Notes under the pieces: generated by a model
Told to the model about the DNA's origin: nothing
What the model saw: the letters and a program-made list of their open reading frames with translations, nothing else
Databases searched by the model: none
Made by a program: the position numbers and the translations under genes
Part shown: positions 9,084-16,337 of the stretch, piece by piece
Numbering within the stretch: position 1 is the stretch's first letter
Layout of the letters: each line of letters opens with the position of its first letter
Assembly: GCF_000980875.1 (NCBI RefSeq)
Contig: NZ_LAYO01000073.1
Span: 1 to 33,687, forward strand
Direction of reading: 5' to 3'
Source of the DNA: Leucobacter sp. Ag1
GTDB taxonomy: Bacteria; Actinomycetota; Actinomycetes; Actinomycetales; Microbacteriaceae
DNA length: 33,687 nucleotides

Positions 9084-9506
9084 TCAGGGTTCGGGATCGT
9101 CCTCGCGTTCCCACGCGATCCCGATGAGGCGCCGGAGCACTCCGAGGTCGATGTCGGAGAGCCGTTTCACATACACGCAGCCCGCCCCCTCGGTGTAGCG
9201 ACCGAGCTCCGGCAGCAGCTCCGCGCCGGCGGGCAGGTCCTTCAGCCCGTAGATCGACAGTGCGGACTTCCGCGGCGAGAATCCGACCCTGGGCCAGGTG
9301 CCTCGAGTGCGCGGGTTGGCCGCCGAGATGTAGCGATAGGAGCCGTAGCCCACGATCGACGGGCCCCACATGACGGGCTCGACCCCCGTGGTCTCCGCGA
9401 AGATCCGGGCGAGCTCGATCCCGTCCGCCCGGCGCACCGCGGGGGTCGCGGCATCGAGGAACGCGTCGACATCGGCGTCGGTCGGGCCGGTTTTGACAGC
9501 TGACAT
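9084..9506 (-). CDS. DUF1801 domain protein (YdhG-like)
   Basis: The product is a 140-residue cytoplasmic protein. It has the DUF1801 pattern: an N-terminal helix (VDAFLDAATPAVRRADGIELARIFAETTG), then EPVMWGPSIVGYGSYRY, a beta segment around VGFSPRKSALSIYGL, and a C-terminal CVYVKRLSDIDLGVLRRLI. The family is structurally known but its biochemical role is not settled; some members are annotated as iron-chaperone-like, which I do not claim here. ATG at 9506 has no Shine-Dalgarno; CACAAT lies six bases upstream, a weak -10 match. The gene is divergent from the glycosylation cassette and lies upstream of the exporter genes with a 76-base gap. Confidence 0.8.
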   Translation of the reverse strand: MSAVKTGPTDADVDAFLDAATPAVRRADGIELARIFAETTGVEPVMWGPSIVGYGSYRYISAANPRTRGTWPRVGFSPRKSALSIYGLKDLPAGAELLPELGRYTEGAGCVYVKRLSDIDLGVLRRLIGIAWEREDDPEP

Positions 9507-9532
9507 GGGTCCATTGTGCACGCTCGGAGCGG

Positions 9533-9538
9533 CATACT
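9533..9538 (+). promoter_or_regulatory. Candidate -10 for the glycosylation cassette
   Basis: CATACT lies six bases before the ATG at 9545, and no Shine-Dalgarno is present. This predicts a leaderless transcript for the first gene of the cassette. The other two genes of the cassette have good Shine-Dalgarno sequences. Confidence 0.35.
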
Positions 9539-9544
9539 GGACGG

Positions 9545-11152
9545 ATGACCGTTTCCGCCGCGCGCACCCCGCCGCGTTGGGTCGCACCGGCGATCGGAGT
9601 GTTCGCCGCGCTGGTCGGTTTCTGGGGCTCCTGGATCCCCTCCTACTGGGGCGACGAGGCGGCCAGCCTGATGTCGGCTGTACGGCCCCTGAGCTCGCTC
9701 CCCGCCGAGCTGCTGCACGTCGACGCGGTGCACGGCGCCTACTACCTGCTGCTGCACGCCTGGGTCGATCTGCTCGGCCCGAGCGAGGCGGCGACCCGAT
9801 CCCTCAGCGCGATCGCGATCGGCATCGCGGCCGCGGGGATCGTGCTCCTCGGGGCCCGCTGGTGGAAGCCGAGCGTCGGCGTCGCGGCCGGCATCGTCTT
9901 CGCCCTGCTGCCGCGCACCACCGACCTCGCGGTCGAGGCGCGCAGCTACGCGCTGTCGATCGCGGCCGCGGTCTGGCTGACGCTCTGGATCTCGTCGATC
10001 ATCCGCCGCGGCGGAGCCCGCCGGTGGGAGTGGGTCGGTTACGCGGTCGCCACGGCCGCATCGGGCGCCCTCTTCCTGTACCTGCTCTTCCTGCCCGCCG
10101 TGCACCTGGTGGCGGCGCTCACCGCGACCCGCGTCGGAGCGGATCCGGCCCCGGCCGCGATCGGGGCCGCGCGCACCCGCCTGCTGCGCGGCTGGCTCCG
10201 TGCGACCGTCGGAGCCGCGGTGCTGTCGCTGCCCTTCGTCGTCGTCACCCTCGCGCAGAAGGACCAGGTCGCGTTCCTCGCCAACCGCGGATATCTTACC
10301 CTGCAGAACATCCTCGCGACCCAGTGGTTCAGCACCCCCGGCACTGCGATCGTGCTGTGGACCCCGATCCTGATCGGCGCCATCGCATCGCTCTCGGTCG
10401 GCCGACGCGGCCCGCTCGGCCGACTGGCCACGGGCCTCGGCGCCGCCGCGGGCACGCGCGAGTCGGATCCGCACGCGTCCCGCTCCGTACCCGCGTTCTG
10501 GCCGACGCTCGTCTGGCTGCTGCTGCCGACGCTCGCGCTCGTGCTGCTCGACGTCGCGATCGCGCCGACCTACAACATGCGGTACACCGCCTACTCGCTG
10601 CCGGCCGCCGCCCTGCTCGCGGGGGCGGGCATCGTCGCCCTGTCCGGGTGGATCGCGCGCGGCCCGGGCGCTTCGGCGTCGCTGGTGGTCTGCGGGCTCC
10701 TCGCGGTCGCCGTCTCGGTGGTGCCGCACTACGCCTCCCAGCGCACCGAGTTCGCGAAGGACGGCGGCGCCGACTTCCGTGCGGCCGCCGACGTCATCGC
10801 CGCGGACGCGGAACCCGGCGACGCGCTGCTGTTCGGCGAATCGGTGCGCCCCTCGCGCAATCCTCGACTCGTGTACCGGCTCTACCAGGACCGCTTCACC
10901 GATATGGCCGATCCGCAGCTCCGAATCGCGTACGATCGCAAGGCCGGTCTGTGGGATACGCTCGCTCCGGTGTCGGAAGTCGCCTCGGAGCTCACCGCGC
11001 AGCGGATCTGGCTCATCGAACGCCCAGCCGCGGGGCATACGGCCGCCGATACGCTGACGCTCATGGATGCCGGCTACCGGCTGGTGCAGCGGACGACGCT
11101 GCCGCGCACGGAGGTGCTGCGGTTCGAGAAGACAACAGGAGGGAACCCGTGA
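9545..11152 (+). CDS. GT-C membrane glycosyltransferase (GT39/ArnT/PMT-like)
   Basis: The 535-residue integral membrane protein has about ten or more hydrophobic helices. It shows the GT-C acidic motif just after the first helix: WGDEAAS with Asp37-Glu38, followed by VDAVHGAYYLLLHAWVDLLGPSEAATRSLSA, the pattern of GT39 and ArnT enzymes. Such enzymes take a sugar from a polyprenyl phosphate on the outer membrane face and attach it to a protein, lipid or wall polymer. The C-terminal 150 residues form a soluble extracytoplasmic domain. The stop overlaps the next start (GTGA), placing it in one operon with the sugar-phosphate synthase and GtrA flippase that would supply its donor. Acceptor and sugar unknown. 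Confidence 0.85.
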   Translation: MTVSAARTPPRWVAPAIGVFAALVGFWGSWIPSYWGDEAASLMSAVRPLSSLPAELLHVDAVHGAYYLLLHAWVDLLGPSEAATRSLSAIAIGIAAAGIVLLGARWWKPSVGVAAGIVFALLPRTTDLAVEARSYALSIAAAVWLTLWISSIIRRGGARRWEWVGYAVATAASGALFLYLLFLPAVHLVAALTATRVGADPAPAAIGAARTRLLRGWLRATVGAAVLSLPFVVVTLAQKDQVAFLANRGYLTLQNILATQWFSTPGTAIVLWTPILIGAIASLSVGRRGPLGRLATGLGAAAGTRESDPHASRSVPAFWPTLVWLLLPTLALVLLDVAIAPTYNMRYTAYSLPAAALLAGAGIVALSGWIARGPGASASLVVCGLLAVAVSVVPHYASQRTEFAKDGGADFRAAADVIAADAEPGDALLFGESVRPSRNPRLVYRLYQDRFTDMADPQLRIAYDRKAGLWDTLAPVSEVASELTAQRIWLIERPAAGHTAADTLTLMDAGYRLVQRTTLPRTEVLRFEKTTGGNP

Positions 11153-11910
11153 ACGGTCGCGCGGTCGTGGTGCTCCCGACCTACAACGAGGCGGAGAATC
11201 TGCCGCGCATGGTGTCCCGGATCCAGGCGGTGCTGCCCGAGGCCGCGATCCTCGTCGTCGACGACGCCTCCCCCGACGGCACCGGTCGCATCGCCGACCG
11301 CTACGCCTCCGCCGACCCCGCCTTCCACGTGCTGCACCGACCGGGCAAGGGAGGCCTCGGCCCCGCCTACATCGCCGGCTTCGCCCGTGCGCGCGAACTC
11401 GGCTACCGGGTCATCGTGCAGTCCGATGCCGACGGTTCGCATCGCCCCGAGGATCTGCCCGCGCTGCTCGCCGCGCTCGACACGGCCGACGTCGCCGTGG
11501 GGTCGCGCTGGGTGCCCGGCGGCGGCCTCGGCGGGCACTGGCCCTGGTACCGCAAACGGATCTCCCGCGTCGGGAGCCGCTACGCCGGAACTCTGCTGAA
11601 GCTCCCCCAGAAGGACATCACCGGCGGGTTCCGGGCCTTCACCGCGGACGCGCTCGAGGCCATCCGGCCCGGCCTCGTGACGAGCCGCGGATACTGCTTC
11701 CAGATCGAGATGCTCGATCGGGCGGCGCGTTCGGGCTGCCGGATCGCCGAAGTGCCGATCACCTTCGACGATCGCATGCACGGCGTCTCGAAGATGTCGC
11801 TCCCCATCGTGCTCGAGGCGTTCCGGCGGGTGACCGGCTGGGGCTTCTCGCGCCTGTTCCGCCGCCCGAAGCCGCTCCCGCAGATCTCTCGGAGCGAAGC
11901 CCGTGCTTGA
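11149..11910 (+). CDS. Polyprenyl-phosphate sugar synthase (dolichol-P-mannose synthase-like GT2)
   Basis: The 253-residue family 2 glycosyltransferase resembles Dpm1 and actinobacterial Ppm1 catalytic domains. Motifs are PTYNEAENLP near the N-terminus, VVDDASPDGTG, the metal-binding QSDADGSH (Asp93 and Asp95), GSRWVPGG, and the acceptor-side TGGFRAF with RGYCFQIEM. It transfers a sugar, probably mannose, from a nucleotide donor to polyprenyl phosphate on the cytoplasmic side. There is no C-terminal membrane pair, unlike GtrB-type enzymes, so it is probably peripheral. GTG at 11149 has AGGAGGG five bases upstream and overlaps the previous stop. Mannose is inference from the family. Confidence 0.92.
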   Translation: MNGRAVVVLPTYNEAENLPRMVSRIQAVLPEAAILVVDDASPDGTGRIADRYASADPAFHVLHRPGKGGLGPAYIAGFARARELGYRVIVQSDADGSHRPEDLPALLAALDTADVAVGSRWVPGGGLGGHWPWYRKRISRVGSRYAGTLLKLPQKDITGGFRAFTADALEAIRPGLVTSRGYCFQIEMLDRAARSGCRIAEVPITFDDRMHGVSKMSLPIVLEAFRRVTGWGFSRLFRRPKPLPQISRSEARA

Positions 11911-12382
11911 TCACCCACGCCGGCGCACGGACGGGCTGCGCACGCTCGTGCGCCAGCTCTTCCAGTTCGCCGTCGTCGGCGGTTTCGGCTTCGTGGTCGA
12001 CGTCGGCCTCTTCAACCTGCTGCGCGCCCACCCGCCGACGGGGCTCGCGGACCAGTGGCCGATCATCGCGAAGTGCATCTCGGTGCTCGCCGCGATCGCG
12101 GTCAACTGGATGGGCAACCGCTGGTGGACCTTCCGGTCGTCCCGCCGACGCAACACCGCGCGCGAGGCCGTCGAGTTCCTCATCGCGAGCCTCGTCGGCA
12201 GCGGCGTCTCGCTGCTCTGCCTCTGGGTCTCCCACTACGTGCTCGACCTGCGTTCGGTGCTCGCCGACAACATCTCGGCGAACTTCATCGGCCTGGCGCT
12301 CGGCTCGGCGGTCCGGTTCGCGGCCTACCGGTGGTGGGTGTTCGCCGAGCACCGCATCGCTGTCGAGGACCGCGTTCAGTAG
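11903..12382 (+). CDS. gtrA: GtrA family membrane protein (putative polyprenyl-phosphate-sugar flippase)
   Basis: The 159-residue protein has four hydrophobic helices and the GtrA landmarks LFQFAVVGGFGFVVDVGLFNLL at the start and NWMGNRWWTFR in the second half, plus a closing YRWWVF. GtrA proteins are thought to flip polyprenyl-phosphate-linked sugars across the membrane for a GT-C enzyme. GTG at 11903 lies inside the end of the previous gene (eight-base overlap), with GGAG eight bases upstream. It completes a synthase/flippase/transferase set. Its 3' end overlaps the convergent response-regulator gene by seven bases. Confidence 0.9.
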   Translation: MLDHPRRRTDGLRTLVRQLFQFAVVGGFGFVVDVGLFNLLRAHPPTGLADQWPIIAKCISVLAAIAVNWMGNRWWTFRSSRRRNTAREAVEFLIASLVGSGVSLLCLWVSHYVLDLRSVLADNISANFIGLALGSAVRFAAYRWWVFAEHRIAVEDRVQ

Positions 12383-13116
12383 CCGCGCAGGCGATCCCGA
12401 ACGATCCCGACCGCTTCGGTGCGGCTGCTCGCCCCGAGCTTCGCGAACAGCGCATTGACGTGGCTCTTCACCGTCGCGATCGAGATGAAGAACGACGACG
12501 CGATCTCGGCGTTGCTCGCGCCAGAAGCGATCGCCGCGAGCACCTCGCTCTCGCGGGGCGTGAGCTCCGGGAACCCCGCTCGGAGTGCCGCGGCGTCGAC
12601 GGGGGCGCTCTCGATCGAGGCCTCGACCGGGCTCCGCGGTCCGCCGTCGGATCCGGTCGCACCATCGGCGCCGCCCCCGCCGACGAACACGCGTACCAGC
12701 TGCCCGGCCGCGGACTCCGAGAAGACGGTCCCGCCCCGGGCCACGGAACGGATCGCGTCCACGAGCTGCACCCGGCCGGCGTCCTTGGTGAGGAAGCCTC
12801 GCGCACCGGCGGCCAGGGCGGAGCGCAGCGAGTCGCCGTCGTCGAAGGTCGTGAGCACCAGCACGGCCACCCCGGGCTGCTCGGCCCGCAACCGCCGCGT
12901 CGCCTCGACGCCGCCGATGCCGGGCATCCGCAGGTCCATGAGCACGACATCGGGCCGGGTCTCGCCCGCGAGCTCGACCGCGCGCTCGCCCGTCGCCGCC
13001 TCGCCGACCACCGCGAGCTCGGGGCTGAGGTCGAGGATCGTGACCAGGCCGTCGCGCACGATGTCCTGATCGTCGGCGACGAGCACCCGGATGGGCGCGG
13101 GCGCGGGGCCGGTCAC
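12376..13116 (-). CDS. Two-component response regulator, NarL/LuxR family
   Basis: The 246-residue regulator has a receiver domain (residues about 9-125) with acidic pair Asp15-Asp16, phosphoacceptor Asp61 in VVLMDLRMP, Thr89/Thr90 and Lys111. A LuxR-type helix-turn-helix (about 185-240: LTPRESEVLAAIASGASNAE then ATVKSHV) follows. The linker between domains is unusually long and Gly/Pro/Asp-rich (about residues 142-180). GTG at 13116 overlaps the histidine kinase stop by four bases, so the pair is cotranslated. Targets are not known; repeats upstream of the kinase gene are candidate sites. Confidence 0.93.
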   Translation of the reverse strand: MTGPAPAPIRVLVADDQDIVRDGLVTILDLSPELAVVGEAATGERAVELAGETRPDVVLMDLRMPGIGGVEATRRLRAEQPGVAVLVLTTFDDGDSLRSALAAGARGFLTKDAGRVQLVDAIRSVARGGTVFSESAAGQLVRVFVGGGGADGATGSDGGPRSPVEASIESAPVDAAALRAGFPELTPRESEVLAAIASGASNAEIASSFFISIATVKSHVNALFAKLGASSRTEAVGIVRDRLRGY

Positions 13117-14348
13117 GCGTCGACCCCGAGGAACGGCACCGTCACCGACAGCACGAACCGCCGCATGCGCGGGCCGGACTCGTCATCGACCGCGCGCTCA
13201 CCGGCCTCCATCGCGGCGGGCGGGCCGAGCGAGAGCACCCGCTCGCGCAGGCCGCGCAGACCGAAGCCGCCGCCGGGGATCTCGTTCACGTGGCCTCCCT
13301 GGGCGAGCGCGTTCTCGACGCGCAGGCGCACGTCGTCGCTACCGGGTTCGAGCAGCAGGCGCGTCGCGCCGCCCCCGTGCTTCCGCGCGTTCGCGAGCCC
13401 CTCCTGGGCGGCGCGCTCGATCGCCATCGCCGCGGACGCGGACAACGCGCGCGCCCGCTGATCTGCGCCTTCGGGCAGCACGACTTCCAGATCGCCGCCC
13501 ACGGCGTTCGCGATCGAGCAGATCCGATCCCGCAGGATCGGCCACGGCACCGGCTCCTCATCGTTCCCCTCGCGCAACGCGTGCACCGCCGCGCGCGCCT
13601 CCCGGAGCCCCTCGACCGCGAGCTCCCGGGCCGCGGCGACCCGCGCTCCGGCAGCCTCGATCCGTCCGGCCTCGATCTGCAGCGCGACGGCGTCGAGCTG
13701 CACGACCAGACCTCCGAGGCTGTGCGCGAGCACGTCGTGCAGATCACGTGCGAGCGAGCGCTTGCGCGCCTCATCGCGAAGTGCGAGCTCGCGCTCCGCT
13801 GCGCGCGCCCGGTCACGGGCGGTGGCGGCCCGCTGCCGCCAGCTCAGTCCGGCCGCGATGCCGATCCCGAGACCGAAGAGCGTGTTCACCAGCTGCGAGA
13901 TGGAGGCGCCGGCGAAGCCGGCGCTGAGGCAGTGCAGCAGGATCGCGGCACCGCAGACGGCGAGGGCCGCACCGATCGGGACGGCGATCTCCGAGAGGAA
14001 GATCGCCGCGGCCACCGCCGCGGGGAACGTGCCGATCCCGTTCGTCGCCCCGGAGCTCGCGCTCGCCAGCAGCGCCGCGGCACCGGCAGCGGCCGCCATC
14101 AGCACCTCCCGTCGCCGCAGGCGCGGATCCGGTGCGCCCGTCGCGAGCGAACTCGACCCGGTCGTGGGGATCGCGATGAGCGCGATGAGCCGCACGGCCA
14201 GGAGGGCGAGCGAGAGCGAGAGCAGGACCGTCGCCCAGAGCGGGGACGGTTGCAGCGCGAGGAGCCAGACGCTCAGACCGATCACCGTGGCCTGGAGCAC
14301 GATCGTGCTCCAGGGTCGGCCCGGCACGAGCACCAGTGGAATCTGCAT
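13113..14348 (-). CDS. Two-component sensor histidine kinase (HisKA_3 type)
   Basis: The 411-residue membrane kinase has about five or six N-terminal helices (residues 1-170), a short linker, the HisKA_3 dimerisation helix with phosphoacceptor His204 in RDLHDVLAHSLGG, and an ATPase domain with N-box Asn320 (QEGLANARKHG) and G-box GGGFGLRGLRERV (359-371). There is no large extracytoplasmic domain, so it probably senses a membrane-located or small signal, as in DesK-like kinases. ATG at 14348 has no usable Shine-Dalgarno; CAGAAT lies seven bases upstream, consistent with leaderless translation. It is divergent from a small membrane protein gene at 14512. Confidence 0.92.
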   Translation of the reverse strand: MQIPLVLVPGRPWSTIVLQATVIGLSVWLLALQPSPLWATVLLSLSLALLAVRLIALIAIPTTGSSSLATGAPDPRLRRREVLMAAAAGAAALLASASSGATNGIGTFPAAVAAAIFLSEIAVPIGAALAVCGAAILLHCLSAGFAGASISQLVNTLFGLGIGIAAGLSWRQRAATARDRARAAERELALRDEARKRSLARDLHDVLAHSLGGLVVQLDAVALQIEAGRIEAAGARVAAARELAVEGLREARAAVHALREGNDEEPVPWPILRDRICSIANAVGGDLEVVLPEGADQRARALSASAAMAIERAAQEGLANARKHGGGATRLLLEPGSDDVRLRVENALAQGGHVNEIPGGGFGLRGLRERVLSLGPPAAMEAGERAVDDESGPRMRRFVLSVTVPFLGVDA

Positions 14349-14395
14349 GCCCTCATTCTGCCGTCGGCATCGCCCGTTCGGCACCCGCGCGCGAT

Positions 14396-14439
14396 GATCC
14401 CCACCCACCCGGCCCGATCTCCACCCGGATCTCCACCCG
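14396..14439. repeat. Direct repeats in the kinase/membrane-protein divergent promoter region
   Basis: GATCTCCACCCG occurs twice in perfect tandem (14416-14427 and 14428-14439). A related GATCCCCACCC begins at 14396. Measured from the predicted kinase transcript start these lie at about -48 to -91. They resemble the direct-repeat binding sites of response regulators and sit in the only stretch between the two-component genes and the divergent membrane protein gene. A regulatory role is inference. Confidence 0.45.
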
Positions 14440-14511
14440 CGGGTGCATGCCCTTGGACCGACGCCGCGCGAAGCTGGGAGCATCCCGTTCCCGACCGACC
14501 AGGAGCACCCC

Positions 14512-15009
14512 GTGTCCTACACCGCCTACATCCCCGCACTCATCGCCGTGGTCTGGCTGCTCGTGCGCCAGCTCTCCGTGCGACCGCTCAAGGATCGCCC
14601 CACGCTCGCGCTGATCCTGCTCGTGATCGGTGCCGCGCAGACCGCGCAGTTCGCGCAGGACACCCGCATCGACGGACTCGATGTCGCGCTCGGTCTCGCC
14701 AGCCTCGTCGTCGGCGCGGGACTCGCCGCGGTGCGCGCCCACACCGTGCGGCTGTGGCGCGACGGTGACGCGGTGCTCACCCAGGGCACCGTCTGGACCC
14801 TGCTGCTCTGGATCGTCGGCATCGGGCAGCACCTCGTCTTCGAGTTCTTCACGCACACGCACGGCTTCGGCACCGCGACCCTCCTCGTCTACTTCGGTGT
14901 CGTGCTGCTCGTGCAGCGCCTGCTCCTGAGCCGCCGGGCCCGTCTGCTGCACCTCACGGCCCCCGCGGACGCTCGGCGTGGCGCATTTGGCGACGAAGCC
15001 CGTGCATAG
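14512..15009 (+). CDS. Small five-helix membrane protein, CcdC/DUF1453-like
   Basis: The 165-residue protein has about five hydrophobic helices. The stretch with VVGAGLAAVRAHTVRLWRDGD followed by a helix starting VWTLLLWIVGIGQHL resembles the CcdC/DUF1453 family, whose function is not established; this match is by eye and tentative. GTG at 14512 is chosen because AGGAG lies six bases upstream, although the frame is open back to 14443. It is divergent from the histidine kinase gene and may be its regulated target. The 163 bases between the two hold direct repeats at 14396-14439. The last codons overlap the likely promoter of tRNA-His. Confidence 0.65.
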   Translation: MSYTAYIPALIAVVWLLVRQLSVRPLKDRPTLALILLVIGAAQTAQFAQDTRIDGLDVALGLASLVVGAGLAAVRAHTVRLWRDGDAVLTQGTVWTLLLWIVGIGQHLVFEFFTHTHGFGTATLLVYFGVVLLVQRLLLSRRARLLHLTAPADARRGAFGDEARA

Positions 15010-15011
15010 GC

Positions 15012-15017
15012 TATGCT
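15012..15017 (+). promoter_or_regulatory. Candidate -10 for tRNA-His
   Basis: TATGCT lies 40 bases before the tRNA; TTGGCG at 14987-14992, inside the end of the upstream gene, is a possible -35 with a long 19-base spacer. This is a weak prediction. Confidence 0.3.
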
Positions 15018-15057
15018 TGCAGCGTTGCCTCGTGAGCTTGCTCGCAGGGCACGCATG

Positions 15058-15133
15058 GTGGCTATAGCTCAGTCGGTAGAGCACCGGCTTGTGGTGCCGG
15101 TGGTCGCGGGTTCAAGTCCCGTTAGCCACCCCA
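15058..15133 (+). tRNA. tRNA-His (GTG anticodon), CCA encoded
   Basis: The acceptor stem GTGGCTA (15058-15064) pairs with TAGCCAC (15123-15129). The anticodon stem CCGGC/GCCGG encloses loop TTGTGGT, giving anticodon GTG. The T-arm GCGGGTTCAAGTCCCGT is canonical. The base before the stem is G (15057) and the discriminator is C (15130), the G-1:C73 identity pair of tRNA-His. CCA is encoded at 15131-15133. Confidence 0.97.
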
Positions 15134-15137
15134 AGTC

Positions 15138-15178
15138 AAACAGCCCCCGACTCTCGAGTCGGGGGCTGTTTCGTTTTC
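15138..15178 (+). terminator. Rho-independent terminator after tRNA-His
   Basis: CAGCCCCCGACT (15141-15152) pairs perfectly with AGTCGGGGGCTG (15157-15168) around a four-base loop, and the stem extends by three A-T pairs. It is followed by TTTCGTTTTC. This is a strong intrinsic terminator. Confidence 0.9.
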
Positions 15179-15200
15179 TCCAGCCTGGTGCTGCAGAGAA

Positions 15201-15229
15201 TGCGCCCGGGCCCCAATGGCCCGGGCGCA
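15201..15229 (-). terminator. Terminator stem-loop after the alcohol dehydrogenase operon
   Basis: A perfect 12-bp GC-rich stem (15201-15212 with 15218-15229) with a five-base loop lies just past the stop of the leftward operon. On the reverse strand it is followed by TTCTCT, a short T-rich tract. Confidence 0.75.
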
Positions 15230-15233
15230 CGGC

Positions 15234-16337
15234 TCAGCCGAACAGCACCACGCTCCGCGCTTCCGCGCCCGCGCGCATCGCGGCGAAGGCACCGTTGGCC
15301 TCCTCGAGCGGGATCCGGTTCGAGATCAGCAGGTCGAGCGGGAGCCGCCCCGCGAGGTACAGCGCCGCGTAGCGCGGGAAGTCGCGCGCGGGCACGCTGC
15401 CCCCGTAGTTCGAGGCGATGATCGTGATGCCGCGGTAGCAGAGGTCGAGCACGTCGAACGGGATCATCGAGCCCTCCGGCGGCATGCCGACGAGGACCGC
15501 CCGTCCGCCCACGCGGACGTGGGACGGCAGCTCGGGGATCGTGCGCGAGTTGCCGATCGCTTCGAAGGCGACGTCGGCGCCTCCCCCGGTGATCCGCTGG
15601 ATCTCATCCGCGGTGGCGTCGTCCGCGAGCAGCGCGTGCGTGGCGCCCGCCCGCAGCGCGAGCTCGAGCTTCTCGGGGTTGCGGTCCACCGCGATGATCG
15701 GGTGCGCACCGGCGAGCCGCAGGCCCATCAGGATCGACAGTCCGACTCCGCCACAGCCGACGACCACGGCGGATTCCCCCGAGGTCACCCGGGCATTGTT
15801 CAGCACCGCGCCGATGCCCGTGTTCACCGAGCAGCCGATCAGCGCGGCGATATCGAACGGGAGCTCCTCGGGCATGCGGATCGCAGCGCTCGCAGGCACG
15901 ACCGCGTACTCGCTCATCGATCCGACGGCGAGGTAGGGGAAGACGTCCTCGCCGGATCTCGACAGGCGGGTGGTGCCGTCCGGCATCACGCACTCGTTCG
16001 AGCGCAGATCGGTGCAGGCCCAGGGTGTGCCCGACTGGCAGTTCACGCAGCCGCCGCAGGCCTGGTTCCAGACGAGCGCCACGTGGTCGCCCACGGCGAG
16101 CCCCGTCACGCCCTCGCCCAGCTCCTCGACGATGCCGGCACCCTCGTGCCCCATCACCGTCGGCGAGGGGACGTTCCACTCGCCGTCGAGCACGTGTCGG
16201 TCGGATCCGCAGATCCCCGATGCCCGCATGCGCACGAGCACCTCGCCGCGGCGCGGTGCCGCCACTTCGATCCGGTCGATCTCCACCTCGTCCCCGGTGC
16301 CCGAGTAGATGGCTGCGGCGCTCGTGCGAGCGGTCAT
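15234..16337 (-). CDS. Zinc-dependent alcohol dehydrogenase (MDR superfamily)
   Basis: The 367-residue enzyme has an N-terminal GroES-like catalytic domain with Cys43 (GICGSD) and His64-Glu65 (GHEGAG) as catalytic zinc ligands. The structural zinc lobe has Cys94, Cys97, Cys100 and Cys108. A third catalytic Cys lies in ALIGCSVNTGIGA, and the Rossmann motif is VVGCGGVGLS, followed by VDRNPEKLELA, indicating NAD(H). It would oxidise an alcohol or reduce an aldehyde; it resembles the long-chain zinc group that includes aryl-alcohol and thiol-dependent formaldehyde dehydrogenases. ATG at 16337 overlaps the permease stop (ATGA), with AAGGAG seven bases upstream. Pairing with an NCS1 permease suggests catabolism of an imported compound; the substrate is unknown. 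Confidence 0.9.
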   Translation of the reverse strand: MTARTSAAAIYSGTGDEVEIDRIEVAAPRRGEVLVRMRASGICGSDRHVLDGEWNVPSPTVMGHEGAGIVEELGEGVTGLAVGDHVALVWNQACGGCVNCQSGTPWACTDLRSNECVMPDGTTRLSRSGEDVFPYLAVGSMSEYAVVPASAAIRMPEELPFDIAALIGCSVNTGIGAVLNNARVTSGESAVVVGCGGVGLSILMGLRLAGAHPIIAVDRNPEKLELALRAGATHALLADDATADEIQRITGGGADVAFEAIGNSRTIPELPSHVRVGGRAVLVGMPPEGSMIPFDVLDLCYRGITIIASNYGGSVPARDFPRYAALYLAGRLPLDLLISNRIPLEEANGAFAAMRAGAEARSVVLFG

